Shown: positions 43,079 to 54,970 of the stretch, one piece after another
How positions within the stretch are numbered: the stretch's first letter is position 1
Layout: the number at the start of each line of letters is the position of its first letter
DNA from: Coleophoma eucalyptorum
Lineage: Eukaryota > Ascomycota > Leotiomycetes > Helotiales > Dermateaceae
Length of the DNA: 64,000 bases
Reading direction: 5' to 3'
Assembly (NCBI GenBank): GCA_026120035.1
Contig: JALRME010000001.1
Coordinates: forward strand, 310,001 to 374,000
Made by a program: the position numbers and the translations under genes
The notes under the pieces: model-generated
The model's database searches: none
Told to the model about the DNA's origin: nothing
Seen by the model: the letters and a program-made list of their open reading frames with translations, nothing else

Positions 43079-45596
43079 CTTGGCCTGTAAGAATTGGAGT
43101 CAAGTTTCCAACTGGTTGGCAGGAGCGGCGAAATAGACGTAGTACGGATTTCTCACAGGACTCGTATTCAAGTACTCGCATTTTCTGGTGAGGTGCAGCG
43201 TTCAGAAATAGTAAACGCGTAGGTTTGTTGCGGTTGACCCGGCAATTAATCACCTGAAACAGCCAGTCCGTTTCGTGTTCCTCTTAACTAATATTTGCCA
43301 CGTTTTCGGCCTCATAATTCAGGGCTCCAATTAAGCGCTTTGGTAAAGCAAACCGCTTCTTAATAAATTTCCACAGATTCGAGCGTAATTGGCCATACAT
43401 CTCCAAGTTAAGGGCTCCAATCGTAACACCACACGTAGATGTAATATTACCATAACAACCTTAGCTCACGAACTTGCTTCTCTGGTAGTTCATGATTGAC
43501 TAGGTAGAAACCAGACGGTGACATGCTTATATATTGAATCCTTTGTAGATTGACAGAAATTGAGCCGAAGTATGGTTGACAATAGGCCAATCGTGGAACT
43601 TATTTCACTTGATTCTATCCAAAGATTCATGTTAGCCATATACAGAGTAGAGGATGGATGGCTCCTCAAGTTGCTAGAGACTCTATAAGCGTCTCGACAA
43701 ATGATAGCGCCGAGGATTTAGCCCCGGAATAGATATTTTTTAATTTTTAGCAGAGGTGAAATTGAAGATAAAGAAATATACCTTCGATCTTACTACGGTA
43801 ATGACCTTCTTAGAATCAAATTACGAACAAGAGTTGATGGTACGCTAGCTGTTTACCTTGAAAAGCTTTTGAACAAATACAGGAATCTTGACAAGGTGAT
43901 TTCATATCGCTTGGGGTTAAGCACCAATATACCACTATTACAAAAGTCTACCTAAGTAGGTCGGCTTGCTCTTTTTGGGCTGTTTGGGCTGGTTATTAAG
44001 TTATAGCTCTTCAAACGCTGGCCCCTCGAATCAGCAAGCCCACCTCCTCCAATTCTGGGAAAGTCTAGGCTGCAAGATCCTGTCATATTTTTCTGTATTT
44101 GGACATAGGGATTAAGTTGATTGCGTGATGTATCATGTTTTACGTTAGGTGTTAATGGCCGCATCTCTCGCGAGATGGATCGGTTAGTTGAATACGATTT
44201 TGAAGATCACCATCTTCTAAGAACATCCAACTTGATTACTATTGCAGAAGGATTTTCTCGATTACCAGGCCATCTCCAAGCTGAACCAAACCGACTATGA
44301 ATGAATTGCCTTTCCTGCTATCATTGGATTACCATATCATTCTAAATCCGCACGAAAGCCTATATAGAAAGCCTCGATTTGGAAAGATATCGATGCCATT
44401 AAAGGTTGAGATGGCCTTGATCAAAGTGCGGCTGAAGTTTAGAGACTGAGATGTCATGATTCTAGCATTAGCATCTTCATAGGTGGATTCCATCACGAGA
44501 ACTGCGTTATAATTTCACACATCTGCCTAAATCAGAATATATGGAGGTTAGGGCGCCGTCGTTTGTAACATTTACATGGAAATAGTTAGTCTTAGAGGGT
44601 TACTAGATATAAAGCCAGCAGGCAATAATTATAACGGCAAATGTAGAATCGTTAAGGAACCATGCAAAAAAGGATCTATTGGTATTACTAGCACACCGCT
44701 TGTCATTATATCTTATGGCTTCGTCCAAATGAGGCTTGAGGCCAGCTTATTTAATGACTAAGCTACTACATAGTCTAGCTTCAACGAATCCTCCTCCTTC
44801 TAATGAATCAAGCCTTAGAGGTCTACGATCAGGTTGAGTAGAGCTTACTATTATAGAACATATAGTAAATATGGCAGTAAGTACTACGGAAATTCTACAG
44901 GAAGCCGTGAGAAAAGGACTAAGGTTCGTAATGTCAATAGAGTAATTACATCGTAAGCTTTGATTACTATTCCTCCATTTACTATTCCAAATGCCTGAAA
45001 AACCGCCCCTATTATTTGCATGCTATGGTATCATCCCTCAACTCCCAACACAATCGGGTGACATAGAAGCACAAAATGCAAAACGGTAGGTTACTGCTGC
45101 ATTATCATCAGTATATATCACGTGACATATACACACTCGTTTCGATCATCTGATCTACACAACTGTATTTAACACTCTAATTTCTTCTTATGTAAAGGAC
45201 AACTATCCAACTACAACACCCCACACTCTGTATTATTGGAAGCATCAAATATAAGGTCTGTACGTTGTCAAAGCACATCAATACTTACAGGTTGGTCTTC
45301 TGGATCCTCTCCGTATCTCGGCGGTCAAAGACCAGCGCACGGTCCTCCAACGAAGGCACAGCAGATAGATAGTGTGGTACTGGTAGATCCTACTAAACTA
45401 TGCTAGGTAGGAGGGGCTTACGGCATGACTAAATTCTGTTGGGAAATTTCTCGGCATCGATTCCATATTCGAGATTAGACAGAAAACATAAATAAAACTT
45501 GCGTAACCTTTCTTAGCCGCTGTCAGTTTATATCATTGGTTCTCCGTTGCTTTTCTTCTACTCAGTCAGTCGCTCGCCAGAAGCGTGGTTCCCGAC
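43079..45596. other. Intergenic, no gene recognised
   Basis: 2.5 kb of AT-rich sequence with only short frames; none has a recognisable domain. It contains the promoters of the UstYa-like gene on the left and of the hydrolase on the right. The frame at 44576-44761 is unassigned. Confidence 0.4.
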
Positions 45597-46637
45597 ATGG
45601 AGGAAACTACTCTAAGCCCTCTCCTATGGCCTCCACTCCCTTTGTTCACACGGTTGGAATATTTTATTAAGATATGGCTTTTCAAGACCATCCTTACCGT
45701 CGTCTGGTGGTTTCGTAAGCTGTTTATATTGCTAGGGTTTAAACCTAAGCCAAGCGGAAAACCAACATTTTCGAAAGTCTACTCTTGTAGACCAAGACTC
45801 AAACACCGATTTTTCTTTCCTAAGTCCTACCAATCTAGCGAATCCCTCCCGTTATACATCAACGTCCACGGTGGCGGCTTTGCCTTTGGCTCCCCCGAAC
45901 ATGACGACGAGTTCTGCGTCTTCTTTTCCAATCACTTCAACATCCTCGTCGTTAGCATCAATTACTCTCTAGCACCATGGGTTGCATTCCCCGTACCTAC
46001 CCATGATGTAGCTGCTATCGTGCTTGCAGTCCTCTCTGATGCCAGCCTTCCCATTGACCAATCCCGTGTCGCCATTGGTGGGTTCAGTGCAGGTGGAAAT
46101 CTCGCTCTTTCAGCATGCCAGATACCAGCTCTTCAAGGGAAGATCAGAGCCGCAATCCCGTGGTATGCTCCCGTTGATTGGAGCGTTGATTACGACCACA
46201 AGCTCGCATCGCGACCGTATAAGAACCCTACAGACGTCGATGGGCTGGCAGCTGTGGCACCAATCTTGAACCATATGTATTTGCCGGCTGGTACAGATCA
46301 GAGGGACCCGCTACTCAGCATCTTGTATGCAAAGAGAGAAACGTTGCCAGAATGGATCTATGCAATTAGTTCAGAGCATGATATGCTGGGTGATGAGGCT
46401 AGAAGGATGATGGCTAAGCTAGTGGGTGTAGAAGAGCTAACAGAGGGTGAAAAGGATTCTTTTATTAAAGAAGGAGGCAGAATACGCTGGGATCTGGTAA
46501 AAGGGGTGAAACACAGTTTCACACATTGGTGGCTGAAGAAGAAAGGAGTAGCAAATAAAACCAGACCAATAGCAGAAAAATACTTCATAGAGGCTGGAAT
46601 GTGGTTAACGGAACAGGCTTTTGTAGGGCAGAGCTAG
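45597..46637 (+). CDS. Alpha/beta hydrolase (hormone-sensitive-lipase-like)
   Basis: Single exon, 346 aa from ATG 45597 (a GTG four codons upstream is not a likely fungal start). Oxyanion-hole motif HGGGFAFGS at 91-99, nucleophile GGFSAGG with Ser164, acid in ISSEHDMLGD and His in VKHSFTHWW complete the triad of the alpha/beta-hydrolase-3 group. A hydrophobic N-terminal helix (about 22-47) probably anchors it to a membrane. The family hydrolyses short or medium-chain esters or acts on secondary metabolites; substrate unknown. The gene is intact and lies between the UstYa-like gene and the transposon nest, with no sign of co-regulation. Confidence 0.88.
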   Translation: MEETTLSPLLWPPLPLFTRLEYFIKIWLFKTILTVVWWFRKLFILLGFKPKPSGKPTFSKVYSCRPRLKHRFFFPKSYQSSESLPLYINVHGGGFAFGSPEHDDEFCVFFSNHFNILVVSINYSLAPWVAFPVPTHDVAAIVLAVLSDASLPIDQSRVAIGGFSAGGNLALSACQIPALQGKIRAAIPWYAPVDWSVDYDHKLASRPYKNPTDVDGLAAVAPILNHMYLPAGTDQRDPLLSILYAKRETLPEWIYAISSEHDMLGDEARRMMAKLVGVEELTEGEKDSFIKEGGRIRWDLVKGVKHSFTHWWLKKKGVANKTRPIAEKYFIEAGMWLTEQAFVGQS

Positions 46638-46839
46638 ACCGGAAAATTTATAAATGATCTCGCGAGGCAGCATAGCCATTATACTAGACAGATGGCGTTG
46701 ATTTATGCACGAAGTCTAAATAAACTCGGCTTCAAGTCTATTTAAGTCTTGGCCCTTCAACAGATATAACCTACTTTATATTAAAGATGATGTCTAGCGC
46801 AAGTCTCCAATGATCAAGGCGACCGTTTTGAACAAGCCT

Positions 46840-47010
46840 CCACTTGATATTGTCAAGTTCGTTGAGTAGCACGGCAAACCCTTCTCAATATCCGTGAAAG
46901 AGACCCCAATTCCCAAATTAATTCAGCGAAGTGGCGCCATCATCCGAACTACCAGCTTCGTCTGTGGCTCTAACCTACAAATTCTCCACAGCAGATACAA
47001 GTGAACCATT
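46840..47010 (+). pseudogene. Medium-chain alcohol dehydrogenase N-terminal relic
   Basis: A stop-bordered frame reads HGKPFSISVKETPIPKL, then GAIIRTTSFVCGSNLQILHSRY. This matches the start of zinc-dependent medium-chain dehydrogenases, where the Cys of CGSDLH binds catalytic zinc; here D is N and H is Q. Downstream (to about 47130) GDQVMA recalls the KxGDRV motif. The remainder is unrecognisable. A short degraded fragment. Confidence 0.5.
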
Positions 47011-47461
47011 GTGCACAGGGATGGACATGAAAAATAGGCGTCGTGAAAAATTGTAGCGATCTGCCCCACGATGTTAAGCAAGGCGACCAAGTCATGGCAT
47101 CCTGCCTGATTGATCTTTAGGAGCAATTAGCACACCTGGGGTTCCCCTTGATAGAATGAAGTTTACCGGCGGCGAAGCACTGTTTGAACGTGTATGCTTC
47201 GCTTCGGACAAGCAAGAGCTTTATTTTGCGACCTAGCATTAGAACCACTGGAATAATGTTCGCATCAGAACTCCAAGTTTCTTGTTTGGAACTGGTCATA
47301 TTTACAACTTTTACTCCGAGAACATGAACACTCTATAGGTATAATTCGTCGTAGGGTTAGAGTATATTATAATGTTTTTGAAAACTTCTCTTCATAATGA
47401 ATTTACTGATATCTATAAAATCTAGATTCTAAAATTTAAAGTTTTATAACTTTACTGAATC
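47011..47461. other. Intergenic remainder of the dehydrogenase relic
   Basis: Contains possible further degraded dehydrogenase sequence to about 47130 and no other recognisable feature before the solo LTR. Confidence 0.35.
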
Positions 47462-47768
47462 TGTTGGAATATCGTTATATCACCTGCATGCATGTGTTTG
47501 GAACATCATTACACGGTATACATGTAGGGGTATATTACCATACCACCTACATGTGCATACATTTGGAATATCGTTACACCACATACCTGTGCCTGTGTGT
47601 GCTCAGATACGAACGCCATGATTGAAGTACAACGGAAGGTCGAACCGATACTCAATAGAAGTATTTATATGACCTCCATCATACTCACTTAGAAGAATCA
47701 TCTACATTTTACGTTACGATTTTGACCTGCCTATTATAGTTGAAATAAGAGGTATAGATCAACCAACA
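47462..47768 (-). repeat. Solo LTR, family A
   Basis: A 307-bp copy from TGTTGGAATATCG to GATCAACCAACA, in the same orientation as 13121-13437. Flanks are GAATC and CTATC, sharing only three of five bases, so the target duplication is decayed or was lost by recombination. The Gypsy-type element begins 35 bp downstream. Confidence 0.85.
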
Positions 47769-47803
47769 CTATCTTTCCTTCGTATAATCTTTACTATTAT
47801 TAT

Positions 47804-48028
47804 TGTGACAGGGTTACTTGCTGTCACCTGATTTCAACTCTATTCTGTCGCGAGGATCTTGTATATATAAATGCGGCTGGGCTGTACTATGAGAAAACAA
47901 TAATTTTACAACCTTTTTTAACCAATCCAAAACTTGACGATAACTGCGAAATGTAGTGCTACTACTGAACTACCCTCTATTCCACGTCCTACAACTCTAT
48001 ATGCTCTAATGGGACTTTCCCCACCATA
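47804..48028 (+). repeat. 5' LTR of the Gypsy-type element
   Basis: 225 bp, TGTGACAGGG to CCCCACCATA. Contains a TATA-like TATATAAATG at about 47862. It differs from the 3' LTR by about a dozen mainly transition changes; the last dinucleotide is TA instead of CA. Confidence 0.9.
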
Positions 48029-48033
48029 TAAAT

Positions 48034-48051
48034 TGGTGACCTACGTAGGGA
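48034..48051 (+). other. Candidate primer-binding site
   Basis: TGGTGACCTACGTAGGGA begins five bases after the 5' LTR. A TGG start matches the complement of a tRNA CCA end. Which tRNA is not determined. Confidence 0.45.
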
Positions 48052-48899
48052 ATAGTTGTAATATAATGTGGTTCGTAGCAGTAGGACGAAAGTCCTCTGG
48101 TTCCGGTACGTCCGAAAATATTATACGATACGAATAAGACGATAGACAGCTAAGATGGGAGACGCGATAAATACCTACAAGAGCTACTACGGAGTCGTTA
48201 TACAAATAGACTATAGATTGGATATTCGATCGATTCGACTATATCGACTAAGTCAAATCATAGTACGAACAAAAGACTATAGACTATACGTACGAACGGA
48301 ACGATTAGTACCAAGATAGGAATTCGCGATAGATCCGATAATATACTATTAGGGAACTATTCACTTAGTTGCTCTACAAGAAGCATACGATACTACTATA
48401 GTTATAATAACTAGTCTTGGATTTACTACCTAGTATACTAGATATAGAGTATAACTCTCTAGGAGGAAAGGAATAATAGAATCAAGAGGTAGGATACCTA
48501 TAGTACCGGAAAATTAGAAAGAAGAGAGAACTAATGACGTACGCTCTTTTGACTTTTTTGTTTGCCGTAGAAGCCGGATTAGTATACTAAGCTATTTTAT
48601 AAAGGATTCCTTGGTTTAGAGAGGAATTAAAAGGAGAGTATTTGGAAAAGCTAATTATACTAGGTACTAAACGGTACTTGATAGAATTAAGGATATAGGA
48701 TTAAGTTTATTAAAGTTATTTTACGAATTAGAATTAGAGTTAAGCAATATAATATTAAGTAATATTATAAGTGGTTATTATAGTTATATATATAACTACA
48801 ATCCTACTTACTGTTTGGTTATAAGTCGTAAAAATCTTACTTAACTTAATTAAGAACGACTACCTTGTTATTATCTGCTTTCGATTGGATCTAGAAAAT

Positions 48900-50450
48900 A
48901 TATCGACTAAGGAACTAGCTTAAAGCCTAACTAGAGAAGTACCTCGAGGAGAGTCTTTAGGTTATACTAGAGGTAGTTTATCTAGAGGAAAGGGTAAAGC
49001 TCGTTTAAGATCGATTTCTTCTGAAAGTACTAATGCTAGAACGACTGCTTCTACTAGTATAGGTAAGAGGCTAGTATATTACTATCTAATGCCTATTCCC
49101 TATAGTTATAAGAGTCCTTATTTTGATAGAAGAGAAGTAACTCGTTACCTTAAAACCCTAAATAGGTACTATAGAGACTATAGAATAGATAAAGATATTA
49201 AGAAGAAGGAACGTTTAGTCGATTATACGACGGTATAGTAACGTAGAGAGATTGAACGACTAGTAGGGTTTACTAATTATACTACTTAGGAGGAATTCTA
49301 GAAAGTCTTACTTAAGGAATATCGCTACGGGGATTTAGAGTAATTATTACGTACGATAGGATACTTAGAGAAATATATTCTAGAATTCAAAGTGATAGTT
49401 AATCATAGGAATTACTCTTAGAATCAAATCTACGACTATTACCGAAGATTCTATAAAATCGGAACTAAGTACCTCGAGAATAGATTAATTATAAAGAAAG
49501 TATTAATCTTTAAGTTTCTATACGCCTTACCAAACAACCTAAAAATTAGAGCTATACGGTTTGCTTCCAACGGAGTCTAATTTGATACGGATAATATAAA
49601 ACCATTTAGAGTGATTTACGAGGAAGTAGAGAATAGTTGTATAGCCCTTAGGGATATAGATAACTTAGTTCAGAAACAAGGTATAGGCAAGCTGCCTACG
49701 GGGTTTGATAAGCTAGATATAGAAACTATTAGATATACTCAACAAAGGAAGCTACGAGAAAAAGGTATAAAGCAACCTATTATTCCTTATATATATACCG
49801 CGGCTATATCGTCCAAAACAATAACGAACCAAGAAATCGACGAAATCGTAGAAGGACTTAATAAATTATATATTCTATAGGCTATAACGGAACGAGCTAA
49901 GCCTAATCCGAGAAGAAACAAAGCTTATATAAATACTATAGAGGATAATAATAGTAAAGGAGATATTTACGATATAAATTATAGTGGCTTTACTAGTAGA
50001 AAAAGGTTTCGAGACGATAAGACTTATAAATAGTATAGGAACATTATAGTGCTAGGAATAAGACCTTAAGGACCTTATAAGTATATAAACCAGTATTACG
50101 ACTATAAGATGTTTATTAGTAAAGGAGTTATCTACGAATCGGACGATAACAACTATATCTGTATTAGACCCTAGGATCCAAACAAGCTAGAATTGCTAGT
50201 TTAGTTTAATAATGATACGCCTCGAAGGAACCAAATTATAGTACGGACTACTAACACTAAGTATAGTTATATCCTTAAGCAACGAGAGAAAGCATTAAAA
50301 CAGAAGGTAAGAGATAAGTAGGAAGCAATAAAGGCTCAACTGGTAGGAAGTACTAATAAGAGCAAGGTGGATAATATTAAGACCTTTGAAGAAAGCGAGT
50401 ATAGACTAGATAACTTACTTTACGAATAAGACCTTAATACTAAACGCTAC
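48900..50450 (+). pseudogene. gag region of the Gypsy-type element (degraded)
   Basis: By position between the 5' LTR and protease. Open pieces such as 49611-49880 (FRVIYEEVENSCIALRDID) have a charged, helical composition, but no capsid or zinc-knuckle signature is certain. Many TAG stops. Confidence 0.45.
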
Positions 50451-50927
50451 GCTATAGTCTAAGGAATGGTAGTAAGAGATACTACTATAGAAGCTATAGC
50501 TATAAGAAATAAGAGGCTAAATAGTAGGGAAATCGAAGAACTATATTCGAAATCGAGAGAAAAGACTCTTTAGGATAGATTAAGAGAGCAAGTATCATAT
50601 AGATAAGCGAAAGCTATATAGAGGCGAACTATTCAATTTCAACAAAACATTATTAATAGCGAGAATACTAAGGAAATAACTAGTGTACCTACTAGCTTAA
50701 GGAATAAGGAACCTATTAAGGTTACTAAGATTTTGAGGAACCCTTTACGACAAAATGGTATTATAGAGACTTTATCAAAAATAGGATATACCTATAAGAG
50801 CTCGTTAAGTAAGCTTTTGGAATAGTCGATAGTACTACCTAGATTTATACTTAGAGAGGTACTTTCTTTAGTAGATCTAGCTTTTAGGAAACGATATAAG
50901 GTAGTTCTAAAAGAAGCTAGTATTAGA

Positions 50928-51158
50928 ATGTTAGTTATTAAGATAGAGAACGAAGTGGCTAAAGTAAATCCTCTTTTTATAGAGAACTTTTCTAGCTATT
51001 CGAATTACTATTCACTAACTCCGAAAGTTATTATTATACTTTCGGGACGTACGAAATTAGTAGATGTAAGAGCTATATTAGACATAGGAGCTAAAGTTAG
51101 TATTATTACGCTAGCTATAGCTACTAGGTTTGATATACCTATTACGTATAACACTTGA
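50928..51158 (+). pseudogene. Retropepsin-like protease domain of the Gypsy-type element
   Basis: VDVRAILDIGAKVSIITLAIA aligns with the aspartic protease motif (A-L-I-D-S/T-G-A-x-x-N-x-I). The Ser/Thr after the catalytic Asp is Ile, so the site is damaged. Confidence 0.65.
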
Positions 51159-52129
51159 ATAGTACTACGAACGATCGTAGGGAGTAAGTCTAGGTTTGTA
51201 GGATTTATTGATAACGTACCTATTACTATTGGAAACATTATAATACGGACTCGGTTCTATATTATAGACTACCCGGGTATTAAGGTTATTCTTAGGTTTC
51301 TATTTATACGAAAAGCTAGGATTACGTTCTAATACCCTAGTACTAAACAAGACGGAGTAGTATACGCGTTACTTAAGGATCTAGTAACTAGTATAGTTAC
51401 GAGTGTAAAGACTAATACAAAGACACTATAAGCTCGAACGAATAACTAGATTCATTCTTAGAATACGGTAGAGATTATTTTATCGACCTCTGACTCTAGT
51501 GATAAATTCTATATAGATTCAGAAAACTAGGATTCGAAGTAGTAACCTACGATACTACTACCGAATATTCTTATCATATAGAGGGTAGAATACTACCTAT
51601 ATTAGAACTTAAGGATAAGTTTAGTTCTAAAGGAGAGGGGGAAGAGATACTAGTATAAGTACTACTATTAAATTAATTTTCCAAAATAGAATACTTGGAT
51701 CTTTCAAAAGAAGTAGGATATCTACCAAATCCGTATAGAACAAAGACTCAATATACCCAAATAAACACTTTATATAAAACGAAGGATAAGAAAATCAGAT
51801 CAGTAGATAAAGCAGACGGTATAAGAAATACGCCTAGCGGCTATAGAGATTGGTTTAAAAGATCTAAGGCAAAGAATGTTATATAAGAACAATTCGGAAA
51901 CTATCAAAAGTACTTAATACCTAGGTTTTCGGATATTCTAAGACAATCCAGACTTACACTAGAACGAATATAAGCTTTAGATATTAGAGATCTACAACCT
52001 ATGGAAAGGAAGCTATTTGAAGAGATACTTGTTAATCGAGAGAAAGTCTTTGCTTTTGAATGACCGGAATATAGACGGTTTACTAAGGATATAACACTAC
52101 CTATAGTTATTAATACTATAGAGTATAAG

Positions 52130-53460
52130 GTATAGTAAGCGAAGAACTACCCTTGGGCAAGAGCTTTAGAGCCTATTATTATTAAGATGTTGAAAGAACG
52201 AATCGAGCGAGGAGTACTAGAATACTCGGATGGGCCATATAGGAACCCCTGGTTCCTAGTTAAGAAGAAGAAACCAGGCGAATATCGACTAATTAACTTT
52301 ATTACGCTACTTAATAAAGTAACTAGAAGAGATACGAATTTACCTCCTTCGGTAGATGAATTTGTAGAGGATTTTGTAGGATGCTAGCTTATAAGTCTAA
52401 TGGATTTATACTCTAGATACAACCAAATGATACTTGATAAGAAAAGTAGGGATTTAACTACGTTCTTTATACTACTAGGACTATTAAGAAATACAATATT
52501 ACCTTAAGGAGCAACGAATTCGGTAGCTTAGTTTGTACGGATTATAAATATAGTACTAGAAGACATCTGTCCAGATATAGTATAGCCTTTTATAAACGAT
52601 ATAGGAGTAAAAGATCTATATACCGACTACGATAGAGAGGAAGTATTACCTAGAATAAGAAGATTCGTCTTAGAGTATATCTAGAATCTAGATAAGACTT
52701 TAGAACGAATAGAGAGAGCTAGCGGATCGATAGGCGCCAAATCTTAATTCTATAAGACTAGAGTAAACGTAGTTGGCTATATATATAATTCTAAGGGTAG
52801 AGAGCCTTTAGCTAATAAGATGATTAAAATTATTAACTAGAAAACACCTAATAACGTTACGGAGGCTAAGAGCTTTATTGGCTTATATATATATTTCCGA
52901 ATTTGGATTAAGGACTTTAGAGTAATAGCTAGACCAATATATGATCTCTTCAAGAAAGAAGTAGTTTGGAACTAGGAGCCTACTATTCAAGGAGTAGTAA
53001 TGTTAACACTATAGAATGCCTTAATCACTGCTCCGGTGCTTATAAGGATCGATTACGAACCTAACGTAGGAGAGATTATTATAAGTATAGATGCTAGTCT
53101 AGAAGGTTACGATAGTTACTTGGGCTAGAGAGACCTTAAAACCGGACTAGTACGACCTACTAGGTATAAGAGCGGACGGTAGAACTATATAGAGCGTAAT
53201 TATAATACTACCAAAAGAGAATATCGAGGAGTACTTAAGATCTTTAAGAAGCTTAAAGTCTAGATAACCGAAGTATACTTTATACTAGAAACTAATACTA
53301 ATGTTCTAGTGGCCTAGTTAAATAGAGTAGCTACGGATGTTCTAGGAGCCTTAGTTACTCGATAGCTTACTTGGATAAGACTATTTGACTTCGAAGTACG
53401 TTATATACCTAGAAAGAAACATATAGCTACGGATGCTTTATCTAGAAGGCCTTTTCATCC
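52130..53460 (+). pseudogene. Reverse transcriptase and RNase H region
   Basis: In one frame with stops: LKERIERGVLEYSDGPYRNPWFLVKKKKPGEYRLI, MDLYSRYNQM, FINDIGVKD (the YxDD box with the second Asp region altered, DD to ND), the connection SFIGLYIYFRIWIKDF, RNase H SIDASLEGYDSYLG, and RKKHIATDALSRRP, the usual RNase H end. Order and motifs are those of Gypsy-type pol. Numerous TAG codons stand at Gln/Trp positions. Confidence 0.85.
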
Positions 53461-53899
53461 GAAAGACGAACCCTCGGATAATAAAGATATTAACGACTGG
53501 ATTCTATTAGAATTAGGAGCATACGAAATTTGCCCTATAGAAGTAGAATCAAAGGTAGAAAATAGTGACCTAGAACTATATATACGAAATAGTATTCTAT
53601 AGGATATAAAAGATCGTATTACTAGGCTATAGGAGCAAGAAGAAATAAGTAATAGCTCTAGTATCTCTGATTCTAGATATAGTATATCTATCTCTAGCAA
53701 CTATTATTCAGAAGACTCGATTAGAGTAGCTACCTACCTAATAACTCTAAAGAAGCCAAAGGACCTAGGAATATCTGAATTTCGAAAATTCAAGAAGGAA
53801 GCACTAAATTATAGAGTCTATAGTAGAATGCTATAGAGGATGGCTTCAAAGGGACTACCTATTCGGCTTATTATTAATAAAGATTAAAGTAAGGAGCGA

Positions 53900-54970
53900 A
53901 TTCTCTATGATATATATAATTAGAGTAGACATAAGGGCCGAGAAAGTATGTATCATAGAGTTTCATAGAGATACTATTAGAAAGGATATTATAAAGATAT
54001 TAAGGAATATATTAGAACTTACGTACGATATTAATTCCGATCTACTAAGAGACAAGAAGAAGCTATATTTCTAACTACATCTAACGGACTAATAGAGAAA
54101 TAGGCTATTAATATTACTTATATACTACACTATAGAAAGAATAAGTACTTAGTAGTTACAAGAGACGATATAAGCAGATAGGTAGAAGCTAGGGCTATTC
54201 CAAACAAGGAAGCTAGTACTATTGCTCTATTTATCTAGGAAGATATTATCTACCGATACGGAATATTTTGAAGAATAATAGTTGATAGAGGTAGCGAGTT
54301 TAAGAAAGAAGTACTTAACTTATTAAATAAGTAGGGAATCGATAGAATAGTTACTTCTATATATCATCCAATAGCTAATGGCATAATCGAGTATAAATAT
54401 CAAGCTATAAAAGATATATTATCTAAGCTAGGTGAAAGCAACTAGGCTGAAAACTTAGCAGCTGTCTTATTTGCGGATAGAACAACTATCTATAGACCTA
54501 CTGGACAAACGCCTTTTTATATAGTATATAGTAGGGAGCCAATACTACCTATTGAATCATAGTTTCCTACGTAGAGGACGATTTTCACTAAGGAAGTTAC
54601 GAATAGATCTAAGTTAATTAAACTTCGAGTAAGATAATTCCAACTTAGGGAAGAGGACTTAGAAGAAGCTATATATCGAAAGACTAGGAGGAGATAAGAA
54701 GGCAAAGAGAGATTCGATTCTCGGTATAATATTAGGATACGACCTTTATAACTAAAGGATATTATATTACGATACGATTCGGTAAGAGAGATTGATATAT
54801 CCTTAAACCGAAAACTAGATTTTAGGTGGCTAGGGCCCTACGAAATTTGTGATACTAATATAGAAAAAGGGTATTACAAACTGAAAGAATTAGGACCTAA
54901 TAGCGTATAATTACGAGGAATATTTCCTAGTAATAGGCTCAAATTGTTCTATCAAAGAGAGAGATTCTTT
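53900..54970 (+). pseudogene. Integrase region
   Basis: A degraded HHCC zinc part (SRHKGRESMYHR at about 53925), then the DDE core: VVTRDD, IIVDRGSEFKKEV (about 54280) and GIIEYKYQAIKDIL (about 54382), followed by a GPY-like end RWLGPYEICD (about 54823). Stops are scattered. It follows the RNase H after about 450 bp of spacer, as in Gypsy elements. Confidence 0.8.

Noticed and set aside
41962..46637. RiPP biosynthetic cluster around the UstYa-like gene
   Set aside because: No precursor peptide or partner enzymes were found; the alpha/beta hydrolase 2.5 kb away is not sufficient evidence.
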